Below, piece after piece: positions 6,806 through 15,170 of a stretch of DNA of 64,000 nt; the first letter of the stretch is position 1; each line of letters starts with the position of its first letter. A program made the position numbers and the translations under genes. The notes beneath the pieces are model-generated. The model saw only the letters and a list, made by a program, of their open reading frames with translations, had not been told where the DNA came from and ran no database searches. This DNA is from CAZJHX01 sp964545715 (GTDB taxonomy: Bacteria > Myxococcota_A > UBA9042 > GCA-2863065): the NCBI GenBank assembly GCA_964545715.1, contig CAZJHX010000036.1, forward strand, positions 7,416 through 71,415, written 5' to 3'.

Positions 6806-8653
6806 ATGAAACTTGTCGAGTGTGTGCCCAATTTCAGCAACGGGCGGGACCGTCAGGTGATCGACGCTATGGCAGCGGCCGCCGCCGCCGTGGACGGGGT
6901 GACGGTGCTGGACGTCGATCCGGGCGCGGACACAAACCGCACGGTGTTGACCTTCGTCGGTGCTCCGGACGTCGTGGTCGATGCGGCCTTCGAGGTGATC
7001 CGGACCGGGGCCGAGCTGATCGACATGCGTACGCAGACAGGTGCCCACGCGCGGCATGGCGCGACGGATGTGTGCCCGTTTGTGCCGGTGTCGGGCGTGA
7101 CCATGGAGGACTGCGCTGAGCTGGCGCGCCGCCTGGGTCGCCGGGTAGGCGAAGAGCTGCAGATCCCGGTGTATCTGTACGAGCACGCGGCCGCGCGGCC
7201 CGAGCGGCGCAACCTGGCGGATGTGCGCAAAGGCGAGTACGAGGCTCTGGCGACCAAGCTGGAGGATCCCAGCTGGGCGCCGGACTTCGGGCCTGTCGGC
7301 TGGAACGAGCAGACCGCGCGGACGGGGGTGGTGACCATCGGCGCGCGCGAGTTTCTCATCGCGTACAACATCAACCTCAATACGCGAGACAAGCGCTTTG
7401 CCACGGACCTGGCGTACGAGATCCGGCAGACGGGACGGGCCAAGCGCACGGGCAACATCTCGCCGGACTATTTTCGCGGTGATCGGCAACGGTATCGCAT
7501 CGCGAATGGGTCGTTGCCATGTGGGCATTGTGACCATGTCGCGGAGTCAGTGGATGCTCTGCGCGCCCACTTCACGGCGGATCACGATGCCGACTTCGAC
7601 GCCTATCTGGCCAAGTACGGCCAGCGCCTGGACAAGCTGGAAGGCAAGATCGTCAAGAAGCCGGGGTTGTTTGAGTACTGCAAGGCGGTCGGCTGGGTCA
7701 TCGAGGACTACGGCTGCGCGCAGGTGACGATGAACCTGACCAACCCCGGGGTGACGCCGCCGCATCTGGTGCTAGAGGCGGTGCGGGACATGGCACGCGC
7801 GCGGGGGGTCGCGGTGACCGGGTCGGAGATCGTTGGGGTGGTGCCGTACGACACGCTGCTGGCGGCGGGGCGCTACTACCAGGAGCGGTATGGGGGCAGC
7901 ACCGGGCTGCCGTGGCGCGATCTGTTGGAGATCGCGGTCCGGTCGATGAACCTGCGGGATGTCGCTGAGTTCGACATCGACAAGAAGGTGCTGGGGCTGC
8001 CGCCGGAGCCGGCCGTCTGTCTGGCGGCGCGCTCCACGCGTGACTTTGTGGCGGAGGTGTCGCGTGAGTCTCCGGCGCCGGGTGGCGGCAGCGTGTCGGC
8101 GCTCGCGGGGGCGCTTGCGGCGGGGCTGGGCGCCATGGTGGCTAACCTGGCGATCAACCAGGTCGGCTATGCGGATGCGTCCGCCGAGCTCGATGGGATC
8201 GCCGGGGATGCGCAGCGGATTGCGGATGCGCTGGTGCGGGCCATCGACACGGATACGGATGCGTTCAACGAGGTGCTGAAGGGCATGCGGCTGCCGCGCA
8301 AGACGGCGGCGGAGAAGGCGGCGCGAAAGGCGGCGATCGAGGCAGGTTACAAAGCGGCCAGCGAGGTCCCGCTGCGGACCGCCGAGCTGTGCTTGGAGTC
8401 GGTTCAGCTGGCGGCGCGCGTCGCCAGGCTGGGCAAGTCGGCGTCGGTCACGGATGCCGGCGTGGCGGCGCTGATGGGGTGCGCGGGCGTCGAGGGCGCC
8501 GTCTACAACGTGCGTATCAACCTGCCGGAGATCGAGGACCAGGACTTCTGCGCCGCGCTGTCCGCGACGTTGGACAGCCTGGTGGCGCAGGCGCGAGGGG
8601 TGCGTGATGAGGTCGACGGCTTCGTGCGCATGACCATCGACGCGAGCTCCTGA
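6806..8653 (+). CDS. Fused glutamate formimidoyltransferase / formimidoyltetrahydrofolate cyclodeaminase with C2H2-type insert
   Basis: ATG 6806 begins the conserved formiminotransferase N-terminus (KLVECVPNFSNGRD), giving 615 residues. Residues 1-200 and about 280-390 are the two halves of the formiminotransferase domain (TGAHARHGATDVCPFVP; later GCAQVTMNLTNPGVTP and GSEIVGVVPYDTLLAAG). Residues about 410-615 are the cyclodeaminase domain (SPAPGGGSVSALAGALAAGL). Together they move the formimino group from formiminoglutamate, a histidine breakdown product, to tetrahydrofolate and release ammonia. Between the two halves of the first domain there is an insert of about 75 residues. It carries Cys239, Cys242, His255 and His260 in C-x2-C-x12-H-x4-H spacing, like a C2H2 zinc finger. 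Other histidine-utilisation genes are not in this window. Confidence 0.9.
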   Translation: MKLVECVPNFSNGRDRQVIDAMAAAAAAVDGVTVLDVDPGADTNRTVLTFVGAPDVVVDAAFEVIRTGAELIDMRTQTGAHARHGATDVCPFVPVSGVTMEDCAELARRLGRRVGEELQIPVYLYEHAAARPERRNLADVRKGEYEALATKLEDPSWAPDFGPVGWNEQTARTGVVTIGAREFLIAYNINLNTRDKRFATDLAYEIRQTGRAKRTGNISPDYFRGDRQRYRIANGSLPCGHCDHVAESVDALRAHFTADHDADFDAYLAKYGQRLDKLEGKIVKKPGLFEYCKAVGWVIEDYGCAQVTMNLTNPGVTPPHLVLEAVRDMARARGVAVTGSEIVGVVPYDTLLAAGRYYQERYGGSTGLPWRDLLEIAVRSMNLRDVAEFDIDKKVLGLPPEPAVCLAARSTRDFVAEVSRESPAPGGGSVSALAGALAAGLGAMVANLAINQVGYADASAELDGIAGDAQRIADALVRAIDTDTDAFNEVLKGMRLPRKTAAEKAARKAAIEAGYKAASEVPLRTAELCLESVQLAARVARLGKSASVTDAGVAALMGCAGVEGAVYNVRINLPEIEDQDFCAALSATLDSLVAQARGVRDEVDGFVRMTIDASS

Positions 8654-8656
8654 GCG

Positions 8657-8887
8657 GTGGCAGCCGGTGACCAGTTTGCGGCCGCTCGGCTCAAGCGGGA
8701 GTTGCCGCGCCTGACCACATCACTCGGGCGCGCGCCTACCCGCGAGGAGCTGGCCGAGCTGGGCTTTGATGCACCGCTGCTCAAGCGGCTGGAAGCGGAT
8801 GGGTTCGTGACCTCCAAGCTGATCGTGATCGACGGCTCCGGCGCCCGGCGCCGCGCCTACAGCTTGCCGAAGTTTCATCTGAAATAA
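8657..8887 (+). CDS. Small hypothetical protein after FTCD
   Basis: This 76-residue ORF begins with GTG three bases after the FTCD stop and is probably co-translated with it. It is basic, rich in charged residues and predicted mostly helical. The segment 'TTSLGRAPTREELAELGFDAPLLKRLEADGFV' looks like a compact helix-turn-helix arrangement, as in small DNA-binding or sigma-region-3-like folds, but the match is too weak to name. It lacks a signal peptide and membrane segment. Confidence 0.5.
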   Translation: MAAGDQFAAARLKRELPRLTTSLGRAPTREELAELGFDAPLLKRLEADGFVTSKLIVIDGSGARRRAYSLPKFHLK

Positions 8888-9006
8888 TCTGTCAAATGGG
8901 AATAAAAGCAGGCTGTTAGGGACGCTTGACAGCGTGTTTGACCGCTGCCACGTGCGCTTGACAGGCCCCAGAGGGGGGATGCGGCGCAGTGCGTCGAACA
9001 GCTTGT

Positions 9007-9022
9007 TGGCATCGTCTGTGCT
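9007..9022 (+). promoter_or_regulatory. Candidate sigma-54 promoter for the 9060 lipoprotein gene
   Basis: TTGGCATCGTCTGTGCTC around 9006-9023 has GG and GC separated by exactly ten bases, as required at -24/-12 of sigma-54 promoters. The -12 part (TGTGCT) is only a moderate match. A start site near 9033 would precede the GAGGAG ribosome binding site and ATG 9060. Two TTGACA-like hexamers at about 8923 and 8957 lack good -10 partners. Confidence 0.4.
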
Positions 9023-9059
9023 CTAGAAGTCGGCACAACCCTGATGAGGAGCACGACAG

Positions 9060-9545
9060 ATGAAAAACACTATTAGAAACAAGTTTGTAGCCACGCTGAC
9101 CTTCGCCGTTATGGCCACCGCCCTGTCGGGGTGCTTGCTGCACGAAGAAGGCGAGGAGTCAGCGTATGACGAGTACTCCGTGGAATCAGGCGAGCTGGCC
9201 GCGGGGCCGGCGCATATGGTCGGCAAGAAGGTCGCCATCTCCGGCGTGAAGAATATGAAGGTCTTCAACTGGACGGCGACGGTTGAGGCGGCCGACGTGA
9301 AGGTGTCCACCTGCTCGGACAGCTGGCACCTCAACTCAATCTGCTCGGGTACGAACGGCAAGTCCGGCTCGATCGGCGTTCCGGGACCCGATGGCGGTAC
9401 CTGCACGATCAAGGGCACGTATCAGAATTGCGCCGTGAGTGACGGCTGCTGCACCTGTGACCTGGTCGAGGAGAGTCGCGAGGGTGATTGCGCCGATGAC
9501 GGGTCCAAAGGCAGCGTCATGGAGACGATGACCGAAGACTGGTAG
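9060..9545 (+). CDS. Cys-rich lipoprotein of unknown function
   Basis: ATG 9060 follows a GATGAGGAG ribosome binding site. The 161-residue product has a basic N-terminus, a hydrophobic helix and the lipobox LSGC at residues 22-25, so it is a lipoprotein. The mature part is acidic and has several cysteine pairs (SICSG, CTIKGTYQNC, GCCTC, GDC) that could form disulphides. The first codons are A/T-rich compared with the surroundings, which is common at highly translated starts. I do not recognise a family. Confidence 0.75.
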   Translation: MKNTIRNKFVATLTFAVMATALSGCLLHEEGEESAYDEYSVESGELAAGPAHMVGKKVAISGVKNMKVFNWTATVEAADVKVSTCSDSWHLNSICSGTNGKSGSIGVPGPDGGTCTIKGTYQNCAVSDGCCTCDLVEESREGDCADDGSKGSVMETMTEDW

Positions 9546-9587
9546 GCCGACCGGAATCAGCGGCGCGTCGTGTCCGTTTTCGCGGGC

Positions 9588-10286
9588 ATGTCGCGCCGTC
9601 TCGTTTTTACTCTCACGCTGATGCTCGCCGCCCCTGCCTTTGCGGCCAGCTGGACTGTGCGTTGGCCGTTTGCCGAGACGCGGCTCGGGCCGGAGCCGGA
9701 CCTCACCGCAATGACGCTTGCGGTCACCCCCTCCCATGTCCTCGTTTCGCTGCCGTTTGTGCCGTCGCATTGCTCCATGATCCGTGTCTATCGAGGCGCC
9801 GTGGCCGCCTTTGACAAGGAGACAGGCGAGCGTGTCTGGACGGCGCCAGTGCCGCAGACCACGGGCGACCAGGCCGCCTTCTTGCGAGCGTGGACGGTGG
9901 GTGAGCGCGTGATCTTTGCGACTCACGGCGCGGCGGTGGCGCTGGACGAGACGGGCCACCGGCTGTGGCGCCTGAACGCGGACGCGGGGCCCGAGGCCTG
10001 TCGGCACGGTCCGATGTCCCCCTTTGTGGAGGGCTTTTCAAAGCGGGGGCGCTGGCTGCGTTGGTCGGGGCGGGACTCAGGGACGTGCTCGTTGGACTTG
10101 GTTCGGGGCCGCATCCGGCACTCAAAGCGGTCACCGCCGGCGATGGATCGGCCCCGCTGTAGGTTCTCCACGCAGCCGCAGCACACCCTGGGCCTCACGT
10201 GCGGATTTGCCGGCGAGCGTTATCGCGCCGTGGCGCGCTGCAAGGACGAGCGGGACTGCAAGATCGTGATTCAGCGAACGCGTTAG
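9588..10286 (+). CDS. Exported hypothetical protein, possible partial PQQ-type repeat
   Basis: I prefer ATG 9588, which begins a standard signal peptide (MSRRLVFTLTLMLAAPAFAAS) and gives 232 residues; GTG 9570 in frame is an alternative. The segment 'GAVAAFDKETGERVWTAPVP' followed by 'GAAVALDETGHRLWRLNA' looks like two strands-and-turn units of a PQQ-like (pyrroloquinoline-quinone) beta-propeller. The protein is too short for a whole propeller. Several cysteines in the C-terminal half suggest disulphides in the periplasm. Its TAG overlaps the TAA of the convergent lysyl-oxidase-like gene. Confidence 0.6.
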   Translation: MSRRLVFTLTLMLAAPAFAASWTVRWPFAETRLGPEPDLTAMTLAVTPSHVLVSLPFVPSHCSMIRVYRGAVAAFDKETGERVWTAPVPQTTGDQAAFLRAWTVGERVIFATHGAAVALDETGHRLWRLNADAGPEACRHGPMSPFVEGFSKRGRWLRWSGRDSGTCSLDLVRGRIRHSKRSPPAMDRPRCRFSTQPQHTLGLTCGFAGERYRAVARCKDERDCKIVIQRTR

Positions 10287-12352
10287 AGCGCGCAGGTCTG
10301 GCCCGACTCGTTGCAGCTGCCCGAGCAGGGATTGGAGCCCGCTTCGCACGTGAACGCGCCGCCGCAGATCTCGGCGCCGTTGCAGAAGACGCCGTCGTCG
10401 CACTCCGAGTCGCTGATGCAGGTCGCGCAGATATCGAAGAGCTCCAGGCACCAGTCGAACCCGCAGGGCCATGAGCCCGCGACACACGCGCCCGCGCTGC
10501 AGGTCTCCGCGCCCGTACAGAAGCGACCGTCGTCGCAGTCGGCGTCGGTCAGGCACTCGCTGCTGGTGATGCAGGTGTCGCTCGACTCATCGCAGGACGT
10601 GCCCGGGCAGGGGTTGAGGCCGGGCTGGCACGTGCCGCTGAGGCAGTCCTCGGCGCCGTTGCAGAACAGCCCGTCGTCGCAGTCGCCGGCCAGGAAGCAC
10701 TGCACGCAGTTGTCGCCCGCTTCGTTGCAGGTCCCGGGCGGGCACGGCGTGGTTCCGACGGTGCATTGACCGGCCACACAGGACTCGGCGCCGTCACAGA
10801 AGAAGCCGTTGTCGCACTGGGCATTGGTCAGGCAGCCAACGCAGCTGTCTGAGCCCTCGTCGCAGGTCTGTCCGCCGCTGCAGGGTGCCGGGCCGGACTG
10901 GCAGACACCTGCTACGCAGGCCTCCTGTCCGTTGCAGAAGAGACCGTCGTCGCAGGCAGGCGTGCAGGTGACCGGAGCGCCGCACTCGTCGCCCAGGTCG
11001 ACCAGAATGCGGGTGATGTTGTTGGTCTCGTCGCTCTCGACGATCTTGTTTTCGGGGTCCACCTCGACCGCCAGCCAGTAGGAGCACGGTGAGATGTCGG
11101 TGATGTCGATGTACTGGTCGGGCAAGAACGCGGCGTAGACGTCGGCCCAGCCGACGGAGAGACCCTGAAACTGGTTGCAGCCGCCGTAGACCGGGTTGCT
11201 GGGGGCGTTGGGCAGATCGGTGTTGTAAGCGGCCACGTCCAGGACGCAGAAGCTGACCTTGTCGCCCTTGGCCACGACGGCGCCGGCGCCGCCGCTTGCG
11301 GTGATCTCGTGCAGCCGGTACTCGCCCCAGCCGTCGAAGTGGATGTGCCCGTGGCTGGGGTGATACTCGAACTCGCCGGCCTTGACGTCCTCGAAGCAGC
11401 CGTCGGCGTGGTAGATGCGCTGGTCGACGGTCTGCAGCTCGCCGACGGCCTCTTTGCCGCGCAGCTCGAGCGCGCCGGCGCCCTCGTTGGCGGTGGCCGT
11501 GGCGATGCGCAGCAGGGTGCGGCCGGGGATGGTCTCGGTGTCCAGGTAGGAGCCGTACATGTAGCCGAGCCCCTCGTCGGCCCAGACGGTGAGGTCGGGC
11601 AGCACCGGCGTGGGGTCGTTGCACAGCGACGCCCCGACGCTTGAGAGGGTGAGCGTGTGTGTCGTCGAGGCGCCGGGGGCCAGCTGCATGCGCCACTGCA
11701 TGGCGGTCTCGGCGTCGGCGGGGCCCGTCGGTGAGCCGGTCTGGCCAAGCAGTGAGACGGTTGCGCCGTCGGCGACGGCGTTGCGCACGTTGGGGTAGGT
11801 GCCGATGAGCCAGGCGTCGACCGCGCGGTCGCTGCGAAGGCGGTAAAGCTCGCCGCCGTCAGACTGCTCGACGCGGCCGGTGCCGTCGTCCTGAAACTGA
11901 GCGGTGTCTCCGCCGAAGCCGCTGTTGGCGTCGAGGTCCATGTGCACGACGTGGTCGACGGTTGCCGTAGCCGCGCTGATGTTGGTGATGGTGACGGAGA
12001 TGACAGCCGAGGCCAGACCGTCGGCGTCGGAGGCGTTGACGAGCTCGCCGTCGAAGCGCACCTGGATGCGCCCACTGCGCGACACGGTGGACGTCCACTT
12101 GCCGGCTCCCAGCGTCGTGAGCGCCTGGTCTGTGCTGAACTTGCTGCCGGATGCGACTTCCAGGGGAGCACCGTTAAATGTAAACGCGTGCTTGAGCTCG
12201 TAAAGCGCGTCGCCGTGGGGCCCCGCCGTAAACGCGGTGGAGCGCCCAAAAGCGTCGACTGCGTACGTGGCATCGCCCGCGCTCACCGCAAGGGCGGCCG
12301 GCGCGCCTGCCGTGACAACGGCGAAAAATACCAGAACATGGGTAGGCCTCAC
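10283..12352 (-). CDS. Lysyl-oxidase-like secreted protein with Cys-rich tail
   Basis: I start at GTG 12352, which gives a signal peptide ending GAPAALA and 689 residues; a TTG at 12388 is also in frame. Residues about 25-250 are a beta-rich region of unknown type. Residues about 255-450 match the lysyl oxidase domain: LPDLTVWADEG, then YHPSHGHIHFDGWGEYRL with the copper-binding His-x-His pattern. WADVYAAFLPDQYIDITDI and ENKIVESDETNNITR follow. Lysyl oxidases use copper and a quinone cofactor to deaminate lysines. Residues about 455-690 are about six Cys-rich units of the form CDDGxFCNGxExC. The protein should be secreted and disulphide-rich. Target unknown. Confidence 0.8.
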   Translation of the reverse strand: MRPTHVLVFFAVVTAGAPAALAVSAGDATYAVDAFGRSTAFTAGPHGDALYELKHAFTFNGAPLEVASGSKFSTDQALTTLGAGKWTSTVSRSGRIQVRFDGELVNASDADGLASAVISVTITNISAATATVDHVVHMDLDANSGFGGDTAQFQDDGTGRVEQSDGGELYRLRSDRAVDAWLIGTYPNVRNAVADGATVSLLGQTGSPTGPADAETAMQWRMQLAPGASTTHTLTLSSVGASLCNDPTPVLPDLTVWADEGLGYMYGSYLDTETIPGRTLLRIATATANEGAGALELRGKEAVGELQTVDQRIYHADGCFEDVKAGEFEYHPSHGHIHFDGWGEYRLHEITASGGAGAVVAKGDKVSFCVLDVAAYNTDLPNAPSNPVYGGCNQFQGLSVGWADVYAAFLPDQYIDITDISPCSYWLAVEVDPENKIVESDETNNITRILVDLGDECGAPVTCTPACDDGLFCNGQEACVAGVCQSGPAPCSGGQTCDEGSDSCVGCLTNAQCDNGFFCDGAESCVAGQCTVGTTPCPPGTCNEAGDNCVQCFLAGDCDDGLFCNGAEDCLSGTCQPGLNPCPGTSCDESSDTCITSSECLTDADCDDGRFCTGAETCSAGACVAGSWPCGFDWCLELFDICATCISDSECDDGVFCNGAEICGGAFTCEAGSNPCSGSCNESGQTCAL

Positions 12353-12467
12353 GCTGTCAACGTAGTATGGAGTTGCCAGGGCCTGCAAGACCTGTCTTGT
12401 ACGGCGTCAATTTTTACTGATACTCGCATGGACCTTCCGAAAGATTCGGATCGGGTGAGGGTGCTCC

Positions 12468-13820
12468 GTGAGACTTCAAAATGCGCTGGCCTTGTGCCTT
12501 TGTGCGGTGGTTCTGACGCCGCTTTCGGCCGCCGCCAACTGTCCGTTTTCGTGCGATGACGGCAATGACTGCACCGACGACTATTGTGTCGTAAGCGACA
12601 CTTGCGTCAATGTGGCCAACAACAACCCCTGTGACGACGGTGATGCGTGTACTGCGGGCGACAAATGCCTGAAGAAGAGCTGCGCCGGCGGCCCCGGGCT
12701 GGTGTGCGAAGACGGCAATCCATGCACCATTAATCTCTGTAAGTCGCACTCCGGCTGTATTTTCGAGCCGAATTCCGTCTCATGCGATGACGGTAATCCC
12801 TGCACGTTCGATGTGTGTGTGCCGGCGGCCGGCTGCGCGTCCAAGTTCAGCGACGGGGACTGCGACGACGGCAACGCGTGTACCGTCGGTGACTCGTGTG
12901 TGGGCGGCAAGTGCGATCCCGGCAAGGCCGCTGACTGCGACGATGGAGACCCGTGCACCATCGACTGGTGCGGGGACAAGGGCTGCGTCAGCGATGCCGC
13001 CAAGGATGGGCTGCCGTGTGGCGAGTCCCAGGACGCGTGCGGGGCGGCTGTGTGTGTCGGCGGGGCATGCACCGAGGTGTCGGTCGAGCCGGGCGGCAGC
13101 TGCGGTTCGGTTTCTGTGGTCGGGGCGTGCGAAGGGCACACATTGGTGCGTTGCGTGTCCGGCGAGGTGGAGATCGTCGACTGCGCCGCTAAGACGGGCC
13201 AGGCCTGCGGCTGGGACGAGGACGCGCACGACGGAGAGGGCGAGTTCGCCTGCGTCGAGCAGGACGGGGCGGTGTGTCCGGGCGTGCCCGACTCCGGTGT
13301 CTGCGACGGCGAGGTTCTGACCTGGTGCGATACCGACACCGGCGAGATCTTTGTCGAGAACTGCGCCAAGGACGGCCAGCATTGTGGCTGGACCGGCTCC
13401 TTCTATTGCTGTCACGAGGCCAAGGCCTGTGTGCCGCTGTGCCATGGGCGGCAGTGCGGCGATGACGGCTGCGGCGGCAGCTGCGGTGAGTGCGACGCGG
13501 GCAGCACGTGCGCTGAGAACGGGCAGTGCCTGGCCTGTGCTCAGGTTGACGACGGTCCGGGCGATGACGAGAAGCCGCACGACCATGACGGGGACGATGA
13601 CAAGCCGCACGATCACGACGGCGACGGTTATGAGACCGGCGAGCGCAGCGGCGGCGGCCATCACGGCGACCCGAAGAAGCTTCCAGGGTACGAGGTGCCC
13701 GATCATGCCGGCTGCTCAGCCGGCGCCGGGCCCGGTACTGCGCCCGCGCTCATGCTGACGGTTCTGCTCGGACTGCTCGGCGCGCTCCGGCGGCGTCATC
13801 GCACGCTGCCGGGCGGCTGA
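12468..13820 (+). CDS. Cys-repeat surface protein with MYXO-CTERM-like tail
   Basis: GTG 12468 starts a signal peptide (hydrophobic run ending LSAAANC) and a 450-residue protein. Residues about 25-190 contain about seven CDDGNxCTxxxC repeats. Residues 190-350 have other Cys-rich units, including CGDDGCGGSCGEC. A His/Asp stretch made of repeated KPHDHDGDDD follows, a likely divalent-metal-binding linker. The C-terminus is a Gly-Cys motif, a hydrophobic helix and RRRHR, the layout of the MYXO-CTERM sorting signal, in which the Cys is thought to be lipidated after cleavage. It is divergent from the lysyl-oxidase-like gene. Confidence 0.85.
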   Translation: MRLQNALALCLCAVVLTPLSAAANCPFSCDDGNDCTDDYCVVSDTCVNVANNNPCDDGDACTAGDKCLKKSCAGGPGLVCEDGNPCTINLCKSHSGCIFEPNSVSCDDGNPCTFDVCVPAAGCASKFSDGDCDDGNACTVGDSCVGGKCDPGKAADCDDGDPCTIDWCGDKGCVSDAAKDGLPCGESQDACGAAVCVGGACTEVSVEPGGSCGSVSVVGACEGHTLVRCVSGEVEIVDCAAKTGQACGWDEDAHDGEGEFACVEQDGAVCPGVPDSGVCDGEVLTWCDTDTGEIFVENCAKDGQHCGWTGSFYCCHEAKACVPLCHGRQCGDDGCGGSCGECDAGSTCAENGQCLACAQVDDGPGDDEKPHDHDGDDDKPHDHDGDGYETGERSGGGHHGDPKKLPGYEVPDHAGCSAGAGPGTAPALMLTVLLGLLGALRRRHRTLPGG

Positions 13821-13874
13821 TCACGGCTCGTCAGCGGGTTTGCATCGCTCGCAGCGCTCGTCCAACATGAAGCC

Positions 13875-15152
13875 ATGAGAAGACTGATTGCGATGTGCGT
13901 GGTTCTGGCGCCGCTGTGCGTCGACGCGGCCGCGCCGGACCTGGTCCAGCTGCAGGGCGTGCTGACAACGGTGGGTGGTCAGCCGGCGCCGGACGGGCCG
14001 TACGGGCTCACCGTCGGGCTCTACTCCGCACAGACCGGCGGTGATCTGCTGCACGAGGAGACGTTTGGCGGCGCGAAGTCTGCCGTCGTCGAGAACGGGC
14101 GCTTCGACCTGGTCGTCGGCACCGTGAGCGACCTGCCCGCCGACCTCTTTGGGGCGGCGGAGGACGTGTGGCTGCAGCTTCAAGTGGAGCTGGATGCCCC
14201 GCTGCCGCGGCGTCGCCTGTTCTCTGTGCCGTACGCCATCTCGGCGCGCCATGCTCTGACGGCGGACGCGGTCACGTTTGACGTCGCGACTCAGGCCGAG
14301 CTGGACGCTGCGCTGGACGGACTCATTACCGCAAGCGACGTCGCCGATCAGGTCTCCGCGTTGGCGGATCTGGTCTACACCAAGACGGAGGTGGACGACG
14401 CCGTCAAGGTGGCGCTGAGCACGGTCTACAGCAAGGCGCAGGTCGACAGCGCCATCAGCACCGGCCTGGCCACGCTGTACACCATGGCCGAGGTCGACAG
14501 CGCGATCGCCGCCGTGGACGGCAAGCTGTCCGGGTACCTGCCCCTCTCGGGCGGCATCTTGACCGGGCCGCTGACCGCGGGCGGCTCTGTGACCGTCGCC
14601 GATGATGCCGCGGAGTGCACGGCAGCCAACGCCGGCGCCATCCGCTTCGCCGAGTCGGCCTTCGAGGGGTGCGACGGCAGCAAGTGGATCTTGCTGGGCA
14701 GCGGCACCCCGGTCCCGTCGGGCACGCTCATCTTCACGGCTGTCGTCGGCAACAACGAAGACGGCAAGGTCATCGGCACGATCCCGGCGGTCGCCGGCAA
14801 AAAGATCCGCGTCATTCGCGTGGCGATCTGCGGCGACGCCGACGCCAGCTCCGGTCCCGCCATCTACCGCGTGACCGGGGGCGGCGTGGACTTCACCTGG
14901 GCGGCCGGCCAGAACAATCCCGGTCCAACGTACTTCATCGGCTCCACGCCCGTCGTCAGTGGCGGCGCGCGCGGGTTTGTCTACAAGACCATCTCGGAGT
15001 TGACCTCACAGGCGGGCGCGGCGCTGACCGTCAAGATGGATGCCCAGAACGACCATGACGCCCTCTTCTGCCAGGCCAGCGACGAAGACGGCAACTCCTA
15101 CAGCGACGCCAGCGGTACGAGCCGCGGCTGGGTGAAATACCAGTACGAGTGA
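13875..15152 (+). CDS. Secreted fibre-like protein with phage-tail-fibre style repeats
   Basis: The 425-residue protein starts at ATG 13875 with a signal peptide (RRLIAMCVVLAPLCVDAAA). Residues about 22-125 form a beta-rich domain ending 'RRRLFSVPYAISARHA', which is common in myxobacterial and other secreted repeat proteins. Residues about 155-215 have repeats of the type VYTKTEVDDAVKVALS / VYSKAQVDSAISTGLA / LYTMAEVDSAIAAV. These are followed by GYLPLSGGILTGPLT; both motifs are usual in trimeric phage tail fibres. The last 180 residues are a beta-rich C-terminal domain with paired cysteines. A trimeric surface fibre is the likely architecture. Confidence 0.7.
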   Translation: MRRLIAMCVVLAPLCVDAAAPDLVQLQGVLTTVGGQPAPDGPYGLTVGLYSAQTGGDLLHEETFGGAKSAVVENGRFDLVVGTVSDLPADLFGAAEDVWLQLQVELDAPLPRRRLFSVPYAISARHALTADAVTFDVATQAELDAALDGLITASDVADQVSALADLVYTKTEVDDAVKVALSTVYSKAQVDSAISTGLATLYTMAEVDSAIAAVDGKLSGYLPLSGGILTGPLTAGGSVTVADDAAECTAANAGAIRFAESAFEGCDGSKWILLGSGTPVPSGTLIFTAVVGNNEDGKVIGTIPAVAGKKIRVIRVAICGDADASSGPAIYRVTGGGVDFTWAAGQNNPGPTYFIGSTPVVSGGARGFVYKTISELTSQAGAALTVKMDAQNDHDALFCQASDEDGNSYSDASGTSRGWVKYQYE

Positions 15153-15170
15153 GTCGTCTCGAGTCCAGGT

